A DNA stretch of 64,000 nt from Actinoalloteichus hoggarensis. GTDB lineage: Bacteria > Actinomycetota > Actinomycetes > Mycobacteriales > Pseudonocardiaceae. Under the pieces are notes generated by a model. The model was not told the DNA's origin and ran no database searches. It saw only the letters and a program-made list of their open reading frames with translations. Shown piece by piece: positions 35,516 through 43,096 of the stretch. How positions within the stretch are numbered: position 1 is the stretch's first letter; the number at the start of each line of letters is the position of its first letter. Made by a program: the position numbers and the translations under genes. The stretch covers positions 248,001 through 312,000 of the forward strand of contig NZ_CP022521.1 of NCBI RefSeq assembly GCF_002234535.1. The letters run 5' to 3'.

Positions 35516-36331
35516 GTGCCCACCCACGGTCAGATCGTGTTGTCCGCCTTGGCGGTCGACACCATCTGTACTCGGCTCAACGTGAAGCTGCCTCCGTTGC
35601 TGAAGCCGATCGGCTTCGGTGACACCGAGGAAGAGCGCCGCATGCTGCACCAACGAGCCTGGCGTGACCTGGAGTCGCGGGGGCTGGTCGAGTACGGCGA
35701 GCTGAACAGGTTCCTGGAGGACACGTTCCGCACGCTGGCTCGGCCCGCCCTGGCGGTCTGGGCGACGATGATGCTCGATCGACAGAACGGCATCGACGCC
35801 GTGGCCGCGGCCGACGGTGACTTCGCGGTGCTGGCCAAGGTCGAGTCGGTCGAGGGGACGCCGCGGACGGAACTGTCCCTGACGTTGGAGGCGACCAGGC
35901 CCACCGGGCTCGCCTATGCGGCGGTCGGGCTGCTGCCCGACCATCCGGCCGGTCGCGGCCACTCGATCAGCCATCCCGCCGAGCAGATCGAGCAGGCGGC
36001 CACGAGCGGGGCGCGCTCGGCGACGCAGTTGCGCACCGCCTTCGCCAACGCGGGGCTGCGTGGCACCGATGCGGAGTTCCTCGCCGAGGTGCTGTCGGCG
36101 GAACGCAAGCGGGCGGGGGAGTTCACCGCACGCAGTTTCGATCCGCTCAGCGGGCGGCTCCGCAAGTCCGAGTACCGGGTCGATTTCATGGACAACGTCA
36201 CCGGCCGCTTCTTCCTGCAACAGAAGACGGGATCGGACGGCAGGCGGTGGTTCACCCTCGCGCCGTCGGACAAGAAGCGGCTGGGCGCGCAGGTCGCGGA
36301 GTTGTGCTCCCTGGTCGCACCACGGAACTGA
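35516..36331 (+). CDS. ESX secretion-associated chaperone, EspG family
   Basis: A 271-residue cytoplasmic protein with the EspG pattern: an N-terminal LSALAVDTICTRLNVKLPP strand-helix, WRDLESRGLVEYGELNRFL, then a beta-sheet region (DGDFAVLAKVESVEGTPRTE) and a C-terminal half beginning SGARSATQLRTAFANAGLRG with RRWFTLAPSDKKRLGAQVAE at the end. EspG proteins bind the tip of PPE partners and deliver them to the ESX membrane complex. GTG 35516 lies seven bases after the PPE-like stop. No EccB, EccC, EccD or MycP gene is in the window, so the secretion machinery must be elsewhere. Confidence 0.88.
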   Translation: MPTHGQIVLSALAVDTICTRLNVKLPPLLKPIGFGDTEEERRMLHQRAWRDLESRGLVEYGELNRFLEDTFRTLARPALAVWATMMLDRQNGIDAVAAADGDFAVLAKVESVEGTPRTELSLTLEATRPTGLAYAAVGLLPDHPAGRGHSISHPAEQIEQAATSGARSATQLRTAFANAGLRGTDAEFLAEVLSAERKRAGEFTARSFDPLSGRLRKSEYRVDFMDNVTGRFFLQQKTGSDGRRWFTLAPSDKKRLGAQVAELCSLVAPRN

Positions 36332-36374
36332 CTGCTTCATGGCGTCGCCGGGCGGCCCGGCCGCGTAGCGACGT

Positions 36375-36415
36375 ACGGAGGGGGCCATCGACTTCTCGTC
36401 GGTGGCCCCCTCCGT
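36375..36415. terminator. Strong bidirectional terminator between espG and the serine hydrolase gene
   Basis: A perfect 13-bp stem (ACGGAGGGGGCCA 36375-36387 with TGGCCCCCTCCGT 36403-36415), with extra pairing in the 15-base loop, lies 43 bases after espG and 68 bases after the stop of the convergent hydrolase gene. Confidence 0.85.
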
Positions 36416-36483
36416 CAAGCCGCCGTGAAGCGTGCCGCTGCCGGCCCGATCGGCGTGCCGATCAACACGAGGTCCTGGTCGGA

Positions 36484-37761
36484 TCAGCTCTGGCCTGTGG
36501 AGAGGCGGGCCGCTGCGAGTCCGTCGGCGACCGCGACCCGCGCCGGATTGATCGAGCCCCGATCACGGGACGGGTGCACCCGATTGGTCAACAGAATCGC
36601 GATGGATCCGTTCGCGCGGTCGATCACCAGCGAGGTCCCGGTGTACCCGGTGTGGCCCGCGGTGTCGGGACCCGCCAGCTCCCCCATGTAGAAGGACTGA
36701 TTCAGCTCGAAGCCGAGGCCGCGGGGATTCTCCGGGAACGCCGCGTTGTGATCGGTGAGCATCTGCCGCACCGTCCCGGGGCGCAGGATTCTTCTGCCGT
36801 CGTAACAACCCTCGTTCAGCATCGTCTGGCCGAGGATCGCCAGGTCTCCCGCGGTGCCGAAGACCCCGGCGTGCCCCGCCGTGCCGTTCAAGGACCAGGC
36901 GTTCTCGTCATGCACCTCGCCGTGCACCATGCCCCTGGGCGGCTCGGACTGGAACTCGGTGGCGGCGATGCGGCCGGTCTCCGCAGGCTCGGGCAGGTAG
37001 CCGGTGTCGATCATGCCGAGGGGTTCGGTGATGCCGGTGCGGACGAGATCCGGCAGGCTTCGCCCGGTCACTCGTTCCGCGAGCACCGCGAGGGCGATCA
37101 TGTTCAGGTCGGAGTAGATGTAGGCGCTGCCCGGTTCCGCCTGCAATTCGGCGGTGAGGCTCGCGTGCAGTCTGCTCGGAACATCCGGCCAGTCCCGCCA
37201 CAGCAGGAGGAACGGCGGCAGGCCTGAGGTGTGGGTCAGCAGTTGGCGAACGGTGACCGAGTCCTTGCCTGCGGTGGCGAACTCCGGCAGGTACTCGGCC
37301 ACCGGTCGGTCGAGTCTGATGCGGCCCTGTTCCACCTGCTGCATGATCACGATCGAGGTGAAGAGCTTCGACAGCGAGGCCAGATCGAAGATGGTGTCCT
37401 CGGATGTCGGGATCTGTGCCGCGACGGGCAGTTCGGTGCCGTCCCCGTCCGCGTAGCGCAGCGCATGGCCGGCGGCTTCGCTGGTGGTCACGATCCCGTC
37501 GTGAACCAGCACGACGACCGCACCGGGAAAGAGCGGATGTTCCGCGCCCACCCCGGTCGTAGAGGAGCGCACCGCCTCCAGCGCCTCCTCGATCGGAGTG
37601 GGATCGAGTCCGGCCTCAGCAGGTGTCCCCGGCCGCAGCGGGGCACAGTCGCTCACGTCTCGCTCGTTCCGCGGCTGCCCGGAGTGGACGGCCGAGGCCG
37701 CGGGAACCATCGTCGCGCCGACCACGACGGCCGAGACGAAGGCAAGGGGCAGTGCGCGCAT
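36484..37761 (-). CDS. Secreted serine hydrolase of the beta-lactamase family (AmiE-like)
   Basis: A 425-residue class C beta-lactamase-fold enzyme with a signal peptide (MRALPLAFVSAVVVGATMVPAASA). S-x-x-K is SLSK in DLASLSKLFTS, the second motif is YSDLN and the third is AGHTGYTG. B. subtilis AmiE (YbbE), an N-acetylmuramoyl-L-alanine amidase encoded beside NagZ and NamZ, belongs to this family, so the same role, stripping peptides from muropeptides, is likely but inferred from context. ATG 37761 is preceded by GAGGTGG and begins eight bases after the NamZ stop. Other class C relatives are esterases or D-aminopeptidases. Confidence 0.88.
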   Translation of the reverse strand: MRALPLAFVSAVVVGATMVPAASAVHSGQPRNERDVSDCAPLRPGTPAEAGLDPTPIEEALEAVRSSTTGVGAEHPLFPGAVVVLVHDGIVTTSEAAGHALRYADGDGTELPVAAQIPTSEDTIFDLASLSKLFTSIVIMQQVEQGRIRLDRPVAEYLPEFATAGKDSVTVRQLLTHTSGLPPFLLLWRDWPDVPSRLHASLTAELQAEPGSAYIYSDLNMIALAVLAERVTGRSLPDLVRTGITEPLGMIDTGYLPEPAETGRIAATEFQSEPPRGMVHGEVHDENAWSLNGTAGHAGVFGTAGDLAILGQTMLNEGCYDGRRILRPGTVRQMLTDHNAAFPENPRGLGFELNQSFYMGELAGPDTAGHTGYTGTSLVIDRANGSIAILLTNRVHPSRDRGSINPARVAVADGLAAARLSTGQS

Positions 37762-37768
37762 GACCACC

Positions 37769-39070
37769 TCATCGGTAGAGCAGATAGGGCTCACGACGAG
37801 CGCGGAACGCCTCGGCGTCCGCGTCCCAGGACGCGACGATCTCGGCGGGTGCCGCCCCGGCGTCGATCAGCAGCCGAAGGCGATCCGAGCCCGTCAGCAG
37901 GTCGATGAAGTGGTCGGGCCGCCATCCCCATGTCCGCGGGTACAGCTCGCGGGCCGTCGTCATCATCGCGACCGCGGTGTGCAGCGGATCGAAGTCCTGT
38001 GGTGCGGTCACCTGGAGCTCGACGCCGCCGCACTCGGCTCCCTCGTGTTTGCCGAAGGCGGGCACGAAATACGTCTCGCGGAAGCGGACGCCCGGCAGGC
38101 CGGCCTCGTTGAGCCGTTCAGCCCACCGCCAGTCCAGGCCGGGTGCGCCGATGGTCTCGAAGGGACGAGTCGTGCCCCGGCCCTCTGAGAAGAGCGTCCC
38201 CTCGAACAGGCAGGTGCCCGCGTAGACCTGCGCCGTCGACAGGGTGGGCACGTTCGGGCTCGGCGGCACCCAGGGCAGGCCGGTCGAGGCGAAGAGCTGA
38301 TCCCGTTGCCAGCCCTGTGCCTTGATGACCCGTAGTTCGTCGACCCCGCGGCCTGCCTCCTCGGGAAGGAACTCGGCGTTGAAGAGCCCGGCCAGCTCGC
38401 CGACGGTCATGCCGTGCCGGGACACGATCGGCTTGCGTCCCACGCCCGAGGCATAGGCGGGGTCCAGCTGCGGACCGGCCGCGGTGCCGCCGAGCGGGTT
38501 CGGGCGGTCGAGGACGAGGAAGGCGGTGCCGGTGAGGGCCGCGGCGTGCATCGCCGTGTACATCGCCCAGATGTAGGTGTAGAAGCGTGCCCCGACGTCG
38601 GCGATGTCGAACACCACGAGTTCGACTGCGGCCTGCCGATACATCTCCGCCACCCGGTCCGCCGCGGCGCCGTAGACGTCGTACACGGGAGTCCCGGTGC
38701 GCGGATCGGTGTAGTCGCCCTCCGAGCCACCGGCCTGCGCCGTGCCCCGGAAGCCGTGTTCCGGGCCGAAGGCGGCCACGAGATCGACTTCGCCGCTGCC
38801 CACGACGGCGTCGACCACATGAGTGAGTTCGGGCAGGACGCCGGTGGGGTTGGTCAGTATTCCCACCCGCCTGCCTGCCAGCGCCCGCCATCCGTCCTCG
38901 GCTGCCACCTGGGCGCCTACGCGGACGACCCCGGATGCCTGTGCCGCCTGCGGCGCTGCCGCGAACGCGCTGCCGCCCGCGGCCAGCGCGGGCACCGCGA
39001 GCGCGGAGGCGGTCAGGAAGCCGCGGCGTCTCAGCCCGGCGGACTCGATGGAGCCTGACTGCTTCGCCAT
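37769..39070 (-). CDS. namZ: DUF1343/NamZ exo-beta-N-acetylmuramidase
   Basis: A 433-residue GH171-family enzyme. A twin-arginine signal peptide (LRRRGFLTASALAVPALAAG) sends it out folded. The domain is unmistakable: GRRVGILTNPTGVL, FGPEHGFRGTAQAG, ARFYTYIWAMYTAM, LDRPNPLGG and HGMTVGELAGLFN match B. subtilis NamZ (YbbC), which releases MurNAc from the ends of peptidoglycan glycans. ATG 39070 has GGAG eight bases upstream; GTG 39079 overlaps the NagZ stop as GTGA and is possible. It lies between NagZ and the AmiE-like gene in one operon. Confidence 0.95.
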   Translation of the reverse strand: MAKQSGSIESAGLRRRGFLTASALAVPALAAGGSAFAAAPQAAQASGVVRVGAQVAAEDGWRALAGRRVGILTNPTGVLPELTHVVDAVVGSGEVDLVAAFGPEHGFRGTAQAGGSEGDYTDPRTGTPVYDVYGAAADRVAEMYRQAAVELVVFDIADVGARFYTYIWAMYTAMHAAALTGTAFLVLDRPNPLGGTAAGPQLDPAYASGVGRKPIVSRHGMTVGELAGLFNAEFLPEEAGRGVDELRVIKAQGWQRDQLFASTGLPWVPPSPNVPTLSTAQVYAGTCLFEGTLFSEGRGTTRPFETIGAPGLDWRWAERLNEAGLPGVRFRETYFVPAFGKHEGAECGGVELQVTAPQDFDPLHTAVAMMTTARELYPRTWGWRPDHFIDLLTGSDRLRLLIDAGAAPAEIVASWDADAEAFRARREPYLLYR

Positions 39071-39075
39071 CTGTC

Positions 39076-40923
39076 TCACTCCGTCACCGACCAGGTGAGC
39101 CCATGGCCGAACGGATAGCTGACGGCATCCGGATTCTCCGGATCGGGAACGGTGACCGGCAGGGTGCCTGCGGGCGCGACTTCGCCGAGCACGACGCGGG
39201 TCAGCGACTCCATCGCCTGCGCGCCGATCGAATGGGTGGCAAGCCAGGTGGACGCCTCGTCGACGTAGGCCGCGTCGTAGGGATCGCGGGTGGCAACGGC
39301 GATCACCGAGGCGTCGCTCTCGGCGAGGCTTCGGACGAGTTCTCGCTGTCCCGCGCGTGCGTCGTTCCACGCGGCGTTGGTGAGGGCGATCGTCAGATCG
39401 TGTTCGGCGGCGGCGTCCACCGCCTCGGTGATCTCGGCCTCGGTGGGGGACGCGCCGACGGCCCGCTGTGTGACCCGCACACCACGTCGGGACAGCGAAT
39501 CGGCCAGGGCGGTCAACGCCGTCGCGTCCGGCCCGGTGATGAGGGCGGAGACAGGTGCCTCGACGGGCAGCAGATCGGCATCGTTACGCAGCGCGACGGT
39601 CGTGCGATCGGTGATCCGCTGCGCGGCGGCCAGATGGTCGGCGTTGCCGACGAACTCGGCGGCCGCCTCGACGTCGACGAGCGGATCGCTGATCACGCCG
39701 CGCTGCCACTTCATCGCCAGCACTCGCCGAACGCTCTCCTCGATGCGTGCTTCGGTCAGCTCGCCAGACTCCACCGCGGCCAGGACGGCGTCGACGGCGA
39801 CGTCGAGATACTGCGGCATGAGAAGCTGGTCGGCGCCGGCCTGCAGGGCCAGCACCGGGATGCGCTCGTCGGCCACCTCGTTGCGCACACCCTGCATCTG
39901 CAGGGAGTCGGTGCTGATGACCCCGTCGAAGCCCAGTTGATCCCGCAGGAGGCCGGTCAGCACCGTCGGCGACAGCGTGGCGGGCAGGCCCGAGTCGTCC
40001 AGTTCCGGCATCAGGAGATGTCCGGTCATGACGGTGTCCGCTCCCGCGGCGATCGCGGCGGCGAACGGCGGAGCGTCGAGCTCCTCCCACTCCTCCCTCG
40101 TGTGGTCGATCTCCGGCATCGCGTCGTGGCTGTCCTGATTCGTGTCACCGTGGCCGGGGAAGTGCTTGATCGCGGAAGACACGGTCAGCTCCCGCGTCGC
40201 CGAGTCCTGATATCCCTCGACCTGGGCCGTGACCATCTCGGAGACGAGGGCCGGGTCGGAGGAGAACGACCGAACGCCGATCACCGGGTTGGCCGGGTTG
40301 ACGTTCACGTCGGCGACGGGAGCGAAGTCCTGGTTGATGCCGACTGCTCTGAGCTCCTGGCCGGTGATCGCCGCGGCGGTCCTCGCGTCGTCGCGGCTCC
40401 GGCCCGCGCCGAGGGCCATGCTGCCAGGCAGTTGCGTGGCGGGCTCACGGAATCGGGTGACGACGCCTTGTTCCTGGTCGGTCGAGATCATCAGGGGGAT
40501 CTCGGCGCCCGACGACAACGCCGCCTCTTGCAGGCCGTTGGACAACTCGGCCACCTGAACGGGGTTCTCGAAGCTGTCCGTCCAGTTGAAGTAGATGACG
40601 CCGCCGAGGTGGTAGCGCTGTACGACCTCGGCGGGGGTCTCGACGCCGAACTCGGTGACGTTGTCGGGATGGGGACTGTCGGCGGCCGGACCGTAGGCGT
40701 AGGTCACGAAGATCTGGCCGACCTTCTCCTCCAGGCTCATCCCCGCGATCGTCTCGTCGATCCAGGACCGCATCTCGTCGCCGTCCGACCGGCTCGTGGC
40801 AGGCACGTCCGCTGGCTCCTCGTCGACGCCGGACCGCAGTGGACCGAGCGCGCTCGAACCGACCGCCACGGCGGCTGTCATCGCGGCGGCGGCGAGCAGA
40901 TGGACTCTGGTGAGTCTCGGCAT
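39076..40923 (-). CDS. nagZ: Beta-N-acetylglucosaminidase NagZ, GH3 family, secreted
   Basis: A 615-residue exo-enzyme removing GlcNAc from glycan ends. A signal peptide occupies residues 1-26. The GH3 barrel has KHFPGHGDTNQDSH, whose Asp-His dyad is the general acid/base of NagZ, and VISTDSLQM with the nucleophile aspartate. A C-terminal alpha/beta sandwich domain completes the two-domain form seen in B. subtilis NagZ. ATG 40923 has a GGGGAG site, and a good promoter lies at 41031-41003. First gene of the nagZ-namZ-amiE-like operon, acting with NamZ outside the cell. Confidence 0.94.
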   Translation of the reverse strand: MPRLTRVHLLAAAAMTAAVAVGSSALGPLRSGVDEEPADVPATSRSDGDEMRSWIDETIAGMSLEEKVGQIFVTYAYGPAADSPHPDNVTEFGVETPAEVVQRYHLGGVIYFNWTDSFENPVQVAELSNGLQEAALSSGAEIPLMISTDQEQGVVTRFREPATQLPGSMALGAGRSRDDARTAAAITGQELRAVGINQDFAPVADVNVNPANPVIGVRSFSSDPALVSEMVTAQVEGYQDSATRELTVSSAIKHFPGHGDTNQDSHDAMPEIDHTREEWEELDAPPFAAAIAAGADTVMTGHLLMPELDDSGLPATLSPTVLTGLLRDQLGFDGVISTDSLQMQGVRNEVADERIPVLALQAGADQLLMPQYLDVAVDAVLAAVESGELTEARIEESVRRVLAMKWQRGVISDPLVDVEAAAEFVGNADHLAAAQRITDRTTVALRNDADLLPVEAPVSALITGPDATALTALADSLSRRGVRVTQRAVGASPTEAEITEAVDAAAEHDLTIALTNAAWNDARAGQRELVRSLAESDASVIAVATRDPYDAAYVDEASTWLATHSIGAQAMESLTRVVLGEVAPAGTLPVTVPDPENPDAVSYPFGHGLTWSVTE

Positions 40924-41002
40924 CTCTGGCTCCCCTCAGCAGCCGGCCTGCTCGAACGGATGGGATTCGGACACCACCCGACGACGTGCCGGAGTTCCCT
41001 GC

Positions 41003-41031
41003 AAAGTACCCACGGGCTACTGAAGGGTCAA
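41003..41031 (-). promoter_or_regulatory. Promoter of the nagZ-namZ-amiE operon
   Basis: Minus strand: TTGACC (41031-41026), 17-base spacer, TACTTT (41008-41003), with transcription expected near 40996 and a leader of about 73 bases. The -35 hexamer is the same as at the RpiR-murQ promoter. Confidence 0.65.
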
Positions 41032-41219
41032 CGATCTGTACACGTCCGTTGACATGGCGTGCGGGACGCTCGGCGCTGTGCCGGGGAGTCGACTCCGGCC
41101 CGCCACCGCGGCGTTCGGTCGGCAGTGAGTCTCGGATCGGCGGGGCGCCCGCCTCGGTCGGGCGGCCGTCGGCAGGGCGGCGATGGAGACGGGCAGGCAC
41201 ACCGGATGAGGCGGACATG

Positions 41220-41257
41220 CCGAGGGCGCCCCCTCGACGTGGACGGGGCGCCCTCGG
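41220..41257. terminator. Strong orphan terminator hairpin
   Basis: A perfect 13-bp stem (CCGAGGGCGCCCC 41220-41232 and GGGGCGCCCTCGG 41245-41257) with a 12-base loop. It is about 400 bases beyond the end of the HAD gene on the minus strand and 150 bases beyond a possible small frame, and it would insulate the nagZ promoter. Confidence 0.75.
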
Positions 41258-41407
41258 CTGGTGTGAGTTGTCCGGTCACCGAGCGTGCAACAAATGTCGT
41301 ACTTTCGGGGCTAGGCGTTCAGCGTCCTGATCCGCAGCCCCTGGTCGACGAAAGCCTCCCGCGGCGTGCTGAGCGTGGGTGGACCGGTACTCGCACACGG
41401 AGCTTCA

Positions 41408-41551
41408 TCAGGGAGGACGAGGCTTCTCTTCTGCCGCGCCCTTGGCTGTATGAAGGTCCGCACCACCTTTGTAGTCCGTGTCGCCAGTCACAGCAAGGCA
41501 CTCGATCGTGTGCACCGGTTCAGGCACCCTCTGCAATGAAGGCGCGTGCAT
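41408..41551 (-). CDS. Doubtful small open frame (47 residues)
   Basis: MHAPSLQRVPEPVHTIECLA opens a frame with one cysteine and a charged C-terminal half rich in Lys, Glu and Asp. I do not recognise it. For it: it lies on the HAD strand, with a strong terminator 150 bases downstream, and a weak GAAAG site precedes the ATG. Against it: by my count about 62% of third positions are G/C, far below the backbone, and it is short. It could be a recent acquisition, a precursor-type peptide gene, or not coding at all. Confidence 0.25.
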   Translation of the reverse strand: MHAPSLQRVPEPVHTIECLAVTGDTDYKGGADLHTAKGAAEEKPRPP

Positions 41552-41660
41552 CCAGCGTCTTTCTTCACTCGTAAGGGCGCAGACGTCGGCGGGACGTGGA
41601 TGGTGCGATGACGGCGACAGACGTGTGAGCCTGCCGGCGGTCGCCCGTTTACCGTCGTGG

Positions 41661-42494
41661 TCAGTCCCCGCGTCGACGGCGAAGCCGACGATGTCCGTAC
41701 CAGGCGACCCCGGCCGCCGCCACGGCGCTGAGCCCGATCGCCGCAGCCGTGACCGTGGCACCCGACGGAGTGGGGATTCGGGCTCGTAGTGACACGGTGT
41801 GATCGAAGGTCAGCATCGGCCAGCCGCGCTGGACGACTTCCTTGCGCAGCGCACGGTCGGGGTTGACGGCCGTCGGATGACCGACCGCCTCCAAGAACGG
41901 CAGATCGCTGATCGAGTCGGAGTAGGCGTGGGAGTCGGCGAGGCGGTAGCCGTTGCGCTCGGCGATGGCGGTCAGCGCGGCGGCCTTCTGTCGACCGTGA
42001 CAGTGGAAGTCGAGCTCGCCGGTGTACACGCCGTCGGTCACGGTCATCCGGGTGCCCGCGAAATGCGTGATGTCGAGCATCCTGGCGATCGGCTCGACGA
42101 CCTCCTCCCCGGAGGAGGACACCAGCACCACGTCATGGCCCTGCTCTCGATGGTCGGCGATGAGCTGGGTCGCCTCCTTGTAGACGAGCGGGTCGACGAC
42201 GTCGTGCAACGTCTCCTCGACGATCGCGCGAACCTGCGCCACGTCCCAGCCGGTGCAGAGCGAGGTGATGTGGGCCCGCATCCGGTCCAACTGGTCCTCG
42301 TCGGCGCCCGCCAGCATGAGGAACTGTGCGTAGGCGCTCTTGAGCACTGCCCGGCGGTTGATCAGACCCTGCTGGAAGAACGGTCTGCTGAAGGCGAGCG
42401 TGCTCGACTTCGCGATCACCGTCTTGTCGAGGTCGAAGAAGGCGGCGATCCGCGTGGGGGAGTCGCTCCGTTCGACCGTGTCCTGAGCCGTCAC
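41661..42494 (-). CDS. HAD-IB family phosphatase with C-terminal membrane segment
   Basis: A 277-residue HAD-superfamily hydrolase. Motif I is FFDLDKTVIAKSS, motif II is VVLVSSSGEEVV, and motif IV is AYSDSISDLPFLEAVGHP. The subclass IB cap helices lie between I and II, as in phosphoserine phosphatase and the SerB2-like/Rv3661 group; the substrate may be a phosphorylated lipid or amino acid. A hydrophobic stretch near the C-terminus (AAAIGLSAVAAAGVAWYGH) followed by RRLRRRR should anchor it. GTG 42494 is six bases after TATGCT on the minus strand, a leaderless pattern. It is divergent from the 6C RNA. Confidence 0.9.
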   Translation of the reverse strand: MTAQDTVERSDSPTRIAAFFDLDKTVIAKSSTLAFSRPFFQQGLINRRAVLKSAYAQFLMLAGADEDQLDRMRAHITSLCTGWDVAQVRAIVEETLHDVVDPLVYKEATQLIADHREQGHDVVLVSSSGEEVVEPIARMLDITHFAGTRMTVTDGVYTGELDFHCHGRQKAAALTAIAERNGYRLADSHAYSDSISDLPFLEAVGHPTAVNPDRALRKEVVQRGWPMLTFDHTVSLRARIPTPSGATVTAAAIGLSAVAAAGVAWYGHRRLRRRRGD

Positions 42495-43096
42495 CAGGCC
42501 AGCATAAGCGGCCCGGTGTGCAGGCCCCGTTTCGAACAGGCCGCCACGGCCGCCGCCTCCGACGTGCTCATCTCACTCGTTCGTGGTCCGGATTCCGCCG
42601 CAGACGTGGGAACTGCTGTCAGTTAGTGAAGGTGTCACACGAAAGTGGTCGGCGGGAAGTACAGTTAGGGGTGTCCGGCCGTGAGCCGGACGGGTTCAGC
42701 TCAACCCCCCGGAGCTGAACTCTCGCGACCCCCGTCCCTCCCCCCGGCGGGGGTCGCCCCCTTTCTCGGTCCAGTCGGCTGCCGGGCGATTCACTCCCGC
42801 GTCGCCCGGCCTGGTCTGCTCCGATCGTGGTCCTCCGATCGGATTGCCCTCGTGTCGATCTCCGGTTGGTCTGACGCAGCCTCGTCGCCGGCCACGGTCG
42901 GATTCGCTCTGTCGACTGATTGACACGTCTCACCTCGGTTGTCGCCGAAGAAGCCCCGAGGTTGTCCACAAGGGGGTCGGGCATCCACAAGTTGATCTTG
43001 AGAGCTCGCGGCGATCATCGGGTTCCGACACCGTGGTCCTCGAACGCGGCGTCGAACGTGCGCCGCCCGAGTTCGACGAGATCCCCGGGAGTCGCA
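42495..43096. other. Region containing the 6C RNA, upstream of ssd
   Basis: Apart from the 6C RNA (42672-42763) I see no gene. Frames covering the RNA read as arbitrary sequence. From 42765 to 43096 there is no clear signal until the GGGAG ribosome-binding site of ssd (43087-43091). Confidence 0.55.
42672..42763 (+). ncRNA. 6C small RNA
   Basis: Three stable hairpins follow one another: a 7-bp stem at 42673-42691, a perfect 9-bp stem at 42694-42720 (GTTCAGCTC with GAGCTGAAC) whose loop holds six C, and a perfect 10-bp stem at 42725-42757 (GCGACCCCCG with CGGGGGTCGC) whose loop also holds six C, followed by CCCCCTTT. Two C6-loop hairpins define the actinobacterial 6C RNA family. Its position between an Rv3661-type and an Rv3660c-type gene, on the ssd strand, is that of M. 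tuberculosis B11, which pairs with G-rich mRNA sites through its loops. TACAGT (42660-42665) is a likely -10. The 5' end is estimated. Confidence 0.88.

Larger units (their letters stand above)
40924..41660. other. Region between nagZ and the HAD gene
   Basis: Holds the nagZ promoter, the orphan terminator and one doubtful small frame. The part from about 41280 to 41600 is noticeably less G/C-rich than the surroundings, and I see no recognisable gene, repeat or RNA in it. Confidence 0.5.

Noticed and set aside
38935..41052. 705-codon plus-strand frame opposite nagZ and namZ
   Set aside because: Spans two real genes with export signals and catalytic motifs on the minus strand.
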